Assembly: GCA_014529385.2 (NCBI GenBank)
Contig: CM043945.1
Location: 149,717,241 to 149,781,240 of the forward strand
Direction: 5' to 3'
DNA length: 64,000 nt
DNA from: Adiantum capillus-veneris
Taxonomy: Eukaryota > Streptophyta > Polypodiopsida > Polypodiales > Pteridaceae
The position numbers were made by a program, and so were the translations under genes. The notes beneath the pieces are model-generated. The model had not been told where the DNA came from, searched no databases, and saw only the letters and a list, made by a program, of their open reading frames with translations. Positions 53,428-64,000 of the stretch are shown here, in pieces; positions within the stretch are counted from its first letter, which is position 1, and every line of letters starts with the position of its first letter.

Positions 53428-54880
53428 TCGATTATGAAGAGCCGAGAAGCTATGTCAAGGGTTGTTAGAGTTGCCAATGTGAGGAGCAATAAAGTGAAGA
53501 GAAAACTGGAGTTAGGCTTGTGAAAGCCTGCAAATTATGTGCCTATGGCAATGACAAGGTGTTCTAATGGACCAATCAAGGATGATTCCAAATGTGTGAC
53601 GTGCAGAGCCTGCTAGGTGGCCTTTGCTCGATTATGTTCGTTTGGGATTTTTTTTTGTGAGATGCCTATGCCGATTATGGAGGAGCTTGGCAACAAAGAT
53701 GAGCCCTTTGCTAAAGAGAGCCTGTATGCAAAGGAGTTAGTAGAAGCCAAGTGTCCAATGCATCTTGAAGTGGTGGAGCTTGTTGTTGTGAGTGTTTGTA
53801 CTAAAGGGTAGCAGAGTGTAGCCAGACTGCAGATGCCAAGAGCATGGAAGTAGAGGAAGAATGATATATGCAAAGCCACAACATGGTCAATCTTTTTTGG
53901 AGCAGCAAGAGGATGGGGATGCTGATACCAAATCAGTCTATGGTGATGATGATGAGAGTACCCGTTCAAGCTTTTGGGAGACAAGAAAAGAGGATAGTCT
54001 TGATGATGAGTCCACATTTTATGGTGTGGAAATGGATTTTGATAAGTCTGTGTTGGTAAAGTTACCTTGTTATATGCATGAAGATGTGGTGGTTTCCACT
54101 ATGAATGAAGAGCAGGTAAGAGTGTTGGAGCTTATGAATGAAGACATGTAAGAGAAGGTGCTATGGGGAACCATGTTAAAGACGATCCTTGTCAAGGTAG
54201 CTATGGAATGTTCTTTGGTTGTACAACATGTACGAGGGCTTTCCAAAAAGGAGCGAGCTACTATTGCTAGGACAAAGAACATGTTGAAGGAATGGACTGG
54301 AAAGAGGTTTTGGTGAAGTCATGGGGCTGTACTTTCTTGGATGGTCTTGAGGATGCTACACATATGGAAAGCAAGGAGGATCTAGAGGTGAGCCTTTGGC
54401 CAAGGAACATGTGATTTTGGTGGTGCATGAAGAGAAAGGGCATGCTATGGGGGCGGCAAAGCCATTGAGGGAGGTATGTGCCTTGTGGTTGAAGGGTATG
54501 CTTGTGAATGCAACGATGTAGTGGGCTAGCAATTTTCCAGTTGGCAGGGGTCCTTGGAGGAGGCCTCCACTTTATATGGTTGGGAGGGAGGGTTTGGTAT
54601 GCTTGTTGAGCAGGGTGGTGAGCATGATGGTTCTCTATTTAAAGATGCTTGGATACAGGTGTGTGCTTTGATCAGTGAAAGATATTATGTGCATTTTATA
54701 TGCAATATTGTGTTTATGCTTGGGTGCAGTGTTACAGGAAGGTGTTGCCAATGGATATGCATGATGAATGCCAGGTTTCTGATCCACGTGGATAATGGTA
54801 GGTAATGTTTGGGGTTGGGAAACCCACTTGAGAAAAAGATGCGGGTAGCAAGAGAAAGGTTATGCACATATGGTGGGTGC
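53428..54880 (+). repeat. D2: uninterrupted copy of the D repeat
   Basis: Collinear with 29094-29638 plus 33204-34110 and lacking the Copia element (site near 53960: gatgagagtaccc). Open readings include 53617-53811 (MPIMEELGNKDEPFAKESLY), 53861-54151 (LPCYMHEDVVVSTMNEEQVR) and 54554-54805 (MEEASTLYGWEGGFGMLVEQ). Frames differ between segments, and stops occur. The product is unknown. Its position between F/E copies makes it the interior of X. Confidence 0.75.
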
Positions 54881-56047
<1,167 letters not shown>

Positions 56048-56379
56048 ATGAGCCTGAGCCTAGTCAAGGGGAGGGTCTCACGGCCAGTGGACAACTAGCA
56101 AGAGAGGGAAAAAAGGCGAGTCCAAGGCGGCCCAAAAGTCCAAGACAAGCAAGCAGGGGAGCATGTAATAGAGGGGTCAAATGAGAGAGAGGGAGCCTAT
56201 TCGAGAGGTGTCCACAAAGCCAAAAGGTCAAGTGCAAGGGTGGACAAAGAGCAAAGAAGTGTGCACCATGTAGTTCCCAAAAAAATCAAAGGTGCCTAGT
56301 GGTGGCAATGCAAAAAAATTTCTAAAAAGGAAGCTTTAGTAGATTTGCTAGCTCCTTGTTTTTTCTTATTTAGCCTTAG

Positions 56380-56890
56380 CCAAGCCTTATAAAAGAATAG
56401 AGAAGTGATTTTTTGAGGGCTTTTTTACCAGAGAGAGAATTATTGGAGGTTTGTAAGCCTGTGTATTGCAAGCTTGCCATTGGAGCTGCATACTTGATTG
56501 TACTATCTCCCTATGCAATAATATCAAACCTTTGCCCCTATTTCTTGTGTTGCTTCTCCCCATCCCCCTCCTTTTCTCTCGCTCTTTGTGTACTTGCCAA
56601 TGCTTGCAGAGGGTTTGCCTGTAGCTTGAAGGGTGTTACCAAGAGGGCAAAATCGGGGTGTCTTGTGAGTCGAAAAGGGTGAGTTGAGCAGTGTGGGTGC
56701 GTTTGTGTTGTAAGGTGTTTTTTGCAAGGTGAGAGACAATTGTTTTGTAGGATTAAGTGGAGTTGTTAGTGCAAATTATCCAATTTGAAGGTGTTATTAG
56801 AGAGGTTAGGGGTGCTGTGGAATCCCTGGGCTATAGAGAGGCAAACATTTTGTGTGCTGGGTGTGTTCCCTATTCCCCCTCTCCAACGAT
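56380..56890 (+). repeat. E3: diverged third copy of the E segment
   Basis: Shares ctatagagaggca, gggtgtgttccc and attccccctctccaacg with 58600-58680, and the ctcgctctttgtgt block with E1 and E2. It has a good TATA-like ccttataaaagaat at 56385-56398. It could be an LTR fragment of a related element. Confidence 0.6.
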
Positions 56891-57261
56891 CTAGACGCCT
56901 CCTCAACAAAGCCTCAGTGCAAAAGTTATGGCCGTCTAAATTTGGAAGGCTTTGCAGATCCTCGATGGATAGGACAAGTGGGGATATTTCGCAATGACTG
57001 ATGTGAGTAGATAGAGACAAAGCGTTCAAGTTGTGGAGCATGAAGATCTTTCTACATCATCAATTGGGTCTTGAATGAGCAAGCTATGCCGAGTGGAAGC
57101 TTTGTCGGGGGCCATTTATATATGGGCCACTTTCACCACATTGGTAGATACACCATCTAGTGGTTTTTGAGCTTTGACCAGGTTTTCGAGAATGATCCAT
57201 CATGAGGAGTCAGTAGGGCTTGAGGGCTCAACAATCATAGCTATGGTGATTGAGATGTGAA

Positions 57262-58072
<811 letters not shown>

Positions 58073-58690
58073 GCCCAAGGGCTTTAAACCTTGTAAAAAT
58101 CTCCAAACATCTGAGATGCCCAATGGGGCTCAAACTTCTAAAAAAGGACAAGGACTTGTATGAAACCCCTTTTGTTTTACTTTTTAGGGGCTTTTTTTTT
58201 TAGTTTGGGACTGTGTAAGGTGGAGAAAAGCCAAGAGTGAACCCATGGGGCTGTTTTTTGTGAGCGGTGCCACTGTTTGGCGTGGTGATGGATGTAAGGG
58301 TGATTTTCTAAGCAAGATCAAGCTCATTCCCCTATTTTTAGCATTGTTTCCCCCTTTTCTCTCTTTTCTCTTGCTCTTTGTGTGTGTGTGTCGGTGCCGA
58401 CAGAGGTTTGTGCCCACATACCACTTTGTGGTGAAAAGGCATTGAAATTGAGTTGTGGTGTGCGTTAAGCGTGAAGAAACATGCATTGGCGATGTGAGTG
58501 TCAAATGATGGTCTTGCTAAGTGCGTGTGCGTTGAGAGGCATGCAAGGGGTGACATATTAGCGTGTGTTGTGTTTTTTGAAGATGTTTATAATAGGATAG
58601 GGGGTGTTGTGAATGCCTTGAGCTATAGAGAGGCATTTGTTTGTGTTTTGGGTGTGTTCCCCATTCCCCCTCTCCAACGTGTGTAGATTG
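58073..58690 (+). repeat. E2 segment of repeat X
   Basis: Second copy of E1, continuing to ccccctctccaacgtg at 58680. F2 plus E2 spans about 1.4 kb and may be the right LTR of X, but clear TG/CA ends, PBS and PPT were not found. Confidence 0.7.
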
Positions 58691-59087
58691 ATTAAGACAA
58701 AAAAGGAAGGTTGCAACTTGGAAGTCAAACAAAATGCACAAAAATGGTGAGTACCTTAGTGTCAAAACCAAGATCGAGTAAGTAGATGGGGTGATGGAAG
58801 ATATGTGAGCCATCATTAGTAATCCCGGGAGTCTACTATGTGTACCCCTTATGTATAATTTTTGTTAAAACTAAAAAAAATTACTTTCTCAATTAAAAAC
58901 CCCTTTATGTAAGTATATTTTTCTCTAAATGTACCTAATTATAAATCCCTTATTTTGTTTACACATACTATTTTATATATTTCCTAGTTGATGCCTTGGG
59001 TAATAACCACACTAATCTTCTTAAAGAAGACATCTGCACAAAAGTGCTAATAATGTCTAAACACTTGGCATATTAGAATGAGATTAG
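58691..59087. other. No gene or repeat recognised
   Basis: AT-rich stretch between X and the H LTR, with no open frame of note. Confidence 0.5.
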
Positions 59088-59737
59088 TGTAAGGTCTCTG
59101 ACCCCGATCAAAAAGAGCACCATTGTACCTTGAAATAAACATAATGGAAAAAGTTACTATTTTTAGCAGTTTTCCGAATTCTGTCAGTGCCATGATGTTT
59201 AGAATGTTTTAAAGCTTCGAAATGTGAATTAAAATAATTTTTGTAAAAAATTTCCAAAAATAGTAAGTTTTTGGTCACCCGACCCATCCAGTTTTGATCG
59301 TCTCCAAAAACTGCACCCGTATCCCGAATTTGAAAAAATGCATTTTCGGACCCCGGGGGCTACTAAATATGGCAGGTACTCGGGCTACTACGCCTTAGTT
59401 AGAGCTTGCTATAGCAATTTTCGGCATCAAATTCCGACTCGTATGACTCGTTTTAGCCTAAAATCAAATTTTCCCAAAATTGTCCGGGAAGGCACCGAGG
59501 GCTCGAGGCTGTGTGGGAGCAGGTTCTGGGCCACTCTAGGTCAACTTTAGCAGCTAGGGGGCGCTTTTTGTCCTTGTGGGAGTCTTGGGAGAGTTTCCAA
59601 GCTTGCAACTAAGTGTGAGAGCCAGTTAACCAAGCCAACTGGACACTTGGTGGGTAGGCAACTGTACTTGCCATGCTTAACTGGAGTAGCTCCCAGATGC
59701 AAATAGCAAGCATGTTCGATTTTCAGCTTGAGGAGGC

Positions 59738-59747
59738 CTATTTAAAG
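59738..59747 (+). promoter_or_regulatory. Candidate TATA box of H
   Basis: ctatttaaag in a GC-richer context, just before the CA repeat. A start of transcription about 30 bp downstream would fall in the (CA)n run. Inferred from sequence only. Confidence 0.4.
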
Positions 59748-59754
59748 GTGTGCT

Positions 59755-59777
59755 CACACACACACACACACACACCT

Positions 59778-59866
<89 letters not shown>

Positions 59867-59870
59867 ACAC
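59755..59870. repeat. (CA)n microsatellite, about 115 bp with two interruptions
   Basis: CA repeats at 59755-59774 and 59780-59870, broken by ctagt and by one at. Open frames reading TH or CV repeats are artefacts. Confidence 0.95.
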
Positions 59871-60687
59871 CTTGGGGAGGTGCTGCCGGCACACACACAT
59901 TTTTTGAAGGAGAAGCAAGGAGGGAGGTGCTACCGAAATTCTCATCTTGAGGATTCATTGGATCAGAAAAATCAGAGGATTCTCAGCCCCTAATCACGGT
60001 AATTATGGTTTAATTACGGTTCTTCTTAATTCTCATCATTACTCTCCCATATTCTTCGTCTACTATGCCTACTTTCAGCTATAATTCCCAATAGCTGCTC
60101 TCTAAGTTTACATAGCTATACTCCATTACATAATCATCATTCAATTAGCTAAATTATGCAGCCATTCATCATCCTTATGATTGGGAAAGATTCTCTCTCT
60201 AGGCAGCATAGTTAATAAATTGTCAGCCAGTAATAGTGTAGATTTGATGAAATTCATTCTTTTACCACTCAATAGTGTTGTAATTAAATTAGAATCAATC
60301 TTCTCCCACATTAAAATGTGATTAAGGCTGAAAATTAATCCGTCGTTACGCCATTAAGAAGAGAATTTTCTATCACACATGCCTGCGGTAATTCTGCATC
60401 TTCAAATTGCTCTAGGAAAATGATTGAGCTTGCTTACTTCATCTCTTTTGTAAATCAATTAGTAAACTTCTGAATTTCTAAATCATCTAAGCCAAGTGAT
60501 TAACCTTAGAGCCAGTTCCCATAGGGTAAGTAAAGAATTACCCTTAAAAATTGCTAGGTCTCGAAGGAAAAATCTAATCTCTTGCATAAGGAGAATTATT
60601 TAATGATTCTAATCTGCCAATTGGTTTGTTATGATGCTCTCGGACTTTAGTTCTTTTTGAAGTTTATCATTTAAAGTAGTGAGTAAA

Positions 60688-60827
60688 ATGGCCCTGGTTA
60701 AGAGAACTCTCTTCCGTGGCGCCCACGACCGCGAGGCGGAAACGAGCAATGTGAACGGAAAGGGAAAGCTCCCATGGACGAACAAATACCGGCCATCTCA
60801 CAGGCCATTGACGAAGAAATGGAATAG
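60688..60827 (+). CDS. H accessory ORF, exon 1 (inside the LTR)
   Basis: ATG at 60688 in good context (gtaaaATGGcc). It reads MALVKRTLFRGAHDREAETS through a basic stretch to TKKWN, then AG followed by GTAGGT at 60828, a splice donor. Without splicing the frame stops at once (AAATGGAATAG). Joined to 62025 the codon AG-G gives Arg and the frame continues in exon 2 for 168 codons. Total 645 nt, 214 residues, no stop. The agreement of donor, acceptor, phase and frame is the evidence; there is no transcript. Confidence 0.5.
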
Positions 60828-61116
60828 GTAGGTCATAATTTCATTCAAATTGTTTAATGTAACATTGCACAGGTTTAGCTAGTAATGAACATATCCCCAA
60901 AAATGTTGGAGAAATCCGACGGAAACCTCGACATTAAATTTATTTGTACATTAAAGTCTAAAGTAGGAAAGAAATGATTGATGGGTATGCTGTTTGCAAT
61001 AGGAAAGAATGTCTGCTAGGAAAAATTTAGCTCGATATGTTCATTCTATTTCCAATGTTAAATCAGTACTGACCCCCCTACTGATCATAGGGGGCAGAGT
61101 TCCTCGTTAAGGGCTC

Positions 61117-61245
61117 TTGAATCCATGACTTGCTTTCTATGCGGTGGATACCCACGACTTGCTTTCTATGCGGTGGGAACCCACGTCTTGCTTTCTATGC
61201 GGTGGGAGTGTCCATGTCGTGATTTCTATGCGGTGGACATACCTA
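61117..61245. repeat. Tandem repeat in H LTR, four units of 29-33 bp
   Basis: ttgctttctatgcggtgg recurs near 61133, 61160 and 61189, and tgatttctatgcggtgg near 61220, each followed by a variable cccacg-type spacer. Confidence 0.85.
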
Positions 61246-61913
61246 GTTGTATGGGCAGCTAGGCGACAATGGGAGGAGTAAACTCTCGCTGGAGGTGGGA
61301 TGTTGTACCTCCAGAACATTGGAATTTTAATAAATAAGTTTGAGTAGAATTTTTACTAGAATACTGTCTTGGTGCCGTTTGCAATACTGGTTGAAGGGCT
61401 GTCTTAACGAACAATGTGATTCGGAATCTAATCAAGGAATCTTTATGTTTAACAACCATTGTGGTAGTAATTAGGACACACAAGGAAGTGTGAGTATGGG
61501 GGTGGAAAGTGGGGGCTTGACTCAGGTTGCCAATGCCTATGAGAAGGGTGGTCCCGATTGGTCGGGAACTCTCTGTCCCCATAGTGTTTAAATCGATACT
61601 AGTAATATTCATTGTCCCTAGAGCGGCGAAGTCTCAAGCGTACGTGCCTCTGAAACATGGGGAAAAAGGCACTCGAGGTTTCTCTCCTCTCGGACGGTGG
61701 GTCTTAGGATTGCTAGATAGGTTAAGTACGCTTCCCCTACGAGGTGGAGATAGATCTCATTGCTAGTAGGCTCGAACTCGACTCACTTTGTGATGAGAGA
61801 TCGTCCGCTAGCTGAACCCTGAACCACTTTGTTTGCTTCCGCTGTAGATCTAGTGGCCACTAGGTTCACCATCAGATCCGCCGTTTGATACGGTGGGGTG
61901 GGGACCTCACACC

Positions 61914-61925
61914 TGGTATTAGAGC
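61914..61925 (+). other. H primer-binding site, initiator tRNA-Met
   Basis: tggtattagagcctaggtt matches the initiator tRNA-Met site TGGTATCAGAGCC with one substitution, and the following aggtt also fits after a single extra T. It lies within the proposed intron 60828-62024. Confidence 0.85.
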
Positions 61926-62024
61926 CTAGGTTAGGCCGAGAAATAAAGTCGTATTGTTTGAATATTTAAAAGGATCTGAAATTATATAGGTAGCTGATCC
62001 AAATTGCTTGCATGGGTGTTGCAG

Positions 62025-62529
62025 GAAGACCCCGGTGCTAGAATATCGAAAGTTCCAAGTGTTTGAGCTTATTTATGAGCAAGCTCGACGATCCCCAGTT
62101 TACCAGTTCAGGCGAGATGTCATGGAGATACTGATGAAGGCTCATACGCCACACTCCACTTGCATCGATAGAGGATGGGGACTTGATTGGACACTTGCAG
62201 GCAGGGTTCACTACATCAACGCTCGGAAGCAAGGATGCCTGGCTACCGATTTGAAGAAGATACGTTGGGGAGAAAAGTTGAGGGTGGTGGAGTTATTCTA
62301 CTTGCTGCCTACCCGATTGGACATGACTGTTTCAGGCGACTTCAATCAAACCATCAACGACTGGCTCTTGGAAAAGGTCACCGAGGTGACCCCAGCGAAC
62401 AGAGTCAGAACTTTTGGAGTACCAAAAGAAGAATCCCAGCTTGATATCTTAGTTTATTATCCACTCAAGGATGAGTACAGGAACTACTTCACGAACAAAG
62501 TAGTGCATCATGTGAACACAATCTCCTAG
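62025..62529 (+). CDS. H accessory ORF, exon 2 (unknown protein)
   Basis: Preceded by tgggtgttgcag, a good splice acceptor. The frame runs to TAG at 62527-62529 without interruption, including KTPVLEYRKFQVFELIYEQA, DVMEILMKAHTP, DRGWGLDWTLAGRVHYINAR, KIRWGEKLRVVELFYLLPTR and VSGDFNQTINDWLLEKVTEV. It has mixed alpha/beta character, is basic, and has no signal peptide or membrane segment. I do not recognise the family. It sits between PBS and gag, where Ogre/Tat-type elements carry an extra ORF, but no similarity to those can be claimed. Without splicing it has no ATG until an internal Met. Confidence 0.6.
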
Positions 62530-62768
62530 GCATATTTTATACGCAATCCAAAAAGCCATGTAATAAGTTGATCATCAGTTATCCTAAACCTTGAGGGGTT
62601 CGATTGTAATATATTTTCATCAATAAAGTTCTTTTTGTCTCTGAATCTCTGTCTCTCGATAAAGTGGAATCTTGAATTTTATTTAAAGTCTCGTGTCTAT
62701 TTTGAAATCCAAGTAATGGTATCAAGAATCTTGTATAACCCATGTAGGAACCGCCTGTTGCTCTGTAC
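62530..62768 (+). other. Spacer between accessory ORF and gag
   Basis: Contains catcaataaagttcttttt near 62619, which resembles a plant polyadenylation region, so the accessory transcript could end here. It also has a weak PBS-like tggtatcaagaatc at 62718-62731. Confidence 0.5.
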
Positions 62769-63841
62769 TTGGCAGCGCAAGAGAAGAAGCTCCTCCTTAA
62801 GCAAGCCCAACCTCCGATCTTTAAGGGCGAGGGGGAAAATGTGGAGAGAGATGCGGAAGTGTGGATGGAAGCCATGGACGACTACTTTGAAGCTGCGGGA
62901 ACCCAACTCGTAAATCAGACCATGCTTGCGATGTTCCGCTTGACTGGCGATGCCAAGGTATGGTGGAAGCAACATTGCAGGGACATGGATATTAAGGGAT
63001 CTTCCCAATCCTGGGAAGACATCAAAGCTGCGATAATGGAGCGTTATTTACCACCTGCCTATAGAACCTTGAAAATGAATGAATTCTTTTCACTTCGGCA
63101 CAACTGACTTCATCTGTCGAAGAATATTATGCAAAGTTTGTCACTCTTCGGAGATATACTCCTAAGATGACCTTGGAACAACAGGTGGCGAGGTTCTTCC
63201 AAGGGCTAACTGACCCTTTGAATACTCGGTTGGAAGCTCTCACGCCGACGACACTACAAGATGCCTTGTTGAGGGCCAAACCTCTAGCTCTTGAAGTACA
63301 AAAGGGTAATCAGAACAGGAGGAATCATTGGGCAAAACGGGCAAGGACGACTGCTTGGAATAACAGACCAGCCAACCAAGCTTATGACCAACGTCCTATT
63401 GTGGTTACCACCACAACCATGGAATTTCCAGATGTTCGATGCTATGGTTGCGGCGAGTATGGACATTACAGATCCAAGTGCCCCAGGAACACCCAGGCAA
63501 CCAACGCCAATGCCATACCCTTGAATACCCATGGTCGTGGCCAAGCTAACGGAAGAGGAGGACGAGGAAGGATGAACAGAGGGCGAGGGCATAGAGCTAA
63601 CGCCAGAGTGAATGCCGCAGTGGTACAACCAACTGTGGGTGATGAAGCAGTGGAGAGGGCAACCCTACATGCTGCAATTGACAATCCCAATGGTTGCGAG
63701 CAATACGCAGTCATTCATACGCCAGGATCTCTCAGAGGTGAACAAGTTAACTTCCTTATAGATTGTGGTAGTACTCTTTCATTTCTTTCACCCAGATGCA
63801 TGAGGAAGCTAAAGCTAGATAAGTATCCAACAGCAAGATAG
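62769..63841 (+). pseudogene. H gag with RGG-rich zinc-knuckle region
   Basis: The first frame, 62769-63107 (AAQEKKLLLKQAQPPIFKGE, DAEVWMEAMDDYFEAAG, DAKVWWKQHCRDMD, RYLPPAYRTLKMNEFFSLRH), is the Ty3/gypsy capsid. A single-base shift at about 63104 moves to 63107-63841 (SSVEEYYAKFVTLRRYTPKM, EQQVARFFQGL). Then CYGCGEYGHYRSKC (63452-63493), a CCHC knuckle, and a GRGQANGRGGRGRMNRGRG box follow. The usual ATG is absent: the first codon of the open frame is TTG. Otherwise the gene is well preserved. Confidence 0.85.
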
Positions 63842-64000
63842 TTGTAGAGTTAGCAAACGACAAGGAAGTAGTATCTCAACATTCTGCAGGAAAAATCGAC
63901 TTTGATTTAGGGGGACACCCAACTTCTGCCCAATTTCGAACCCTACCCTTAGGATTCTTTGATGGGATACTAGGGATGGACTGGCTAAAGCAAAATAGGG
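63660..64000 (+). CDS. H aspartic protease (partial, runs off the right edge)
   Basis: VNFLIDCGSTLSFLSPRCMR near 63745-63805 is the active site with D-C-G in place of D-S/T-G. After a frame change near 63830 it continues IVVELANDKEVVSQHSAGKI and LPLGFFDGILGMDWLKQN, with the second protease hallmark (ILGMDWL) at the right edge. It follows gag directly, as in plant gypsy polyproteins. RT and beyond are outside the window. Confidence 0.82.

Larger units (their letters stand above)
59088..61911 (+). repeat. H 5' LTR (about 2.8 kb, left end inferred)
   Basis: The right end ggggacctcaca is fixed by the PBS two bases on. The left end tgtaaggtctctgacc at 59088 is chosen because TGTAAGGTC is the near-perfect inverted counterpart of GACCTCACA. 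The LTR holds a TATA-like ctatttaaag at 59738-59747, a (CA)n run directly after it, a 29-33-bp tandem array near 61117-61245, and the first exon of a spliced ORF. The 3' LTR is outside the window, so the length is not verified. Confidence 0.65.

Noticed and set aside
59338-59550. 70-codon ORF in the H LTR
   Set aside because: No recognised domain, lies upstream of the candidate TATA box; probably chance.
59673-59993. Open frames with TH or CV repeats
   Set aside because: Produced by the (CA)n run in the H LTR.
61117-61245. Short repeats with variable spacers
   Set aside because: Only four units inside an LTR; a minisatellite explains them better than a CRISPR.
62718-62731. Second PBS-like site tggtatcaagaatc before H gag
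   Set aside because: Only the first eight bases fit tRNA-Met; the site at 61914 matches much further and is adjacent to a proper LTR end. If 62718 were the true PBS, the accessory ORF would be outside the element, so it is mentioned as an alternative.

Overview
The window is nuclear DNA from a land plant with a large, repeat-rich genome. The evidence is Ty3/gypsy chromoviruses, a Ty1/copia element, an L1-type LINE with a DUF4283-like ORF1, plant tRNA primer-binding sites, very long (GA)n and (CA)n runs, and no intact host gene. A decayed gene at 38.4-39.6 kb belongs to an uncharacterised transposase-like family that I associate with mosses, lycophytes, ferns and other plants, so a fern or other non-flowering plant is possible. 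The species cannot be fixed from sequence alone.

Positions 1-24450 form one stack of nested insertions. The oldest layer is a minus-strand chromovirus, A1, whose pieces lie at 2000-4336, 18159-18515 and 24215-24450. It was broken by two minus-strand copies of a second gypsy family with 123-bp LTRs: B1 (4337-18158) and B2 (18516-24214). B1 was later split by A2 (5908-14686), a plus-strand copy of the A family with 1.6-kb LTRs. An L1-type LINE on the minus strand (1-2000) cut into the integrase end of A1. All the pol genes carry stops and frameshifts.

Positions 24450-29090 hold no recognisable transposon protein. They contain what look like exons of a decayed multi-exon gene (minus strand, 26.5-28.1 kb), a 143-bp (GA)n run, and the end of an unidentified minus-strand LTR next to a primer-binding site. 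Positions 29094-34110 are one copy of an unknown coding-like repeat (D1). It is interrupted by a 3.56-kb Copia element (29639-33198) with a perfect 5-bp target duplication; a second copy of the repeat, D2 (53428-54880), lacks that insertion.

Positions 34802-42000 hold a LINE ORF1-like pseudogene, a tandem array of about 350-bp units built from TACCAAA motifs, and the transposase-like pseudogene. A convergent unrecognised coding remnant follows. Positions 42025-58690 belong to a repeat, X, with F and E segments at both ends and D2 inside. Its left end is split by G (42721-52555), a minus-strand LTR element with a tRNA-Asp-type primer-binding site. G has a 3' tandem array and a long decayed ORF with a CCHC knuckle and a repeated Y-x-D-x2-G motif, but no visible pol.

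From 59088 to the right edge is the 5' end of H, a plus-strand gypsy element with a probable 2.8-kb LTR, an iMet-type primer-binding site, gag and the start of protease. Its most striking feature is an apparently intact 214-codon ORF assembled from two exons. The first lies inside the LTR and the second downstream of the primer-binding site; the intron removes the primer-binding site. This ORF, the G protein and the transposase-like locus are the best candidates for something undescribed.
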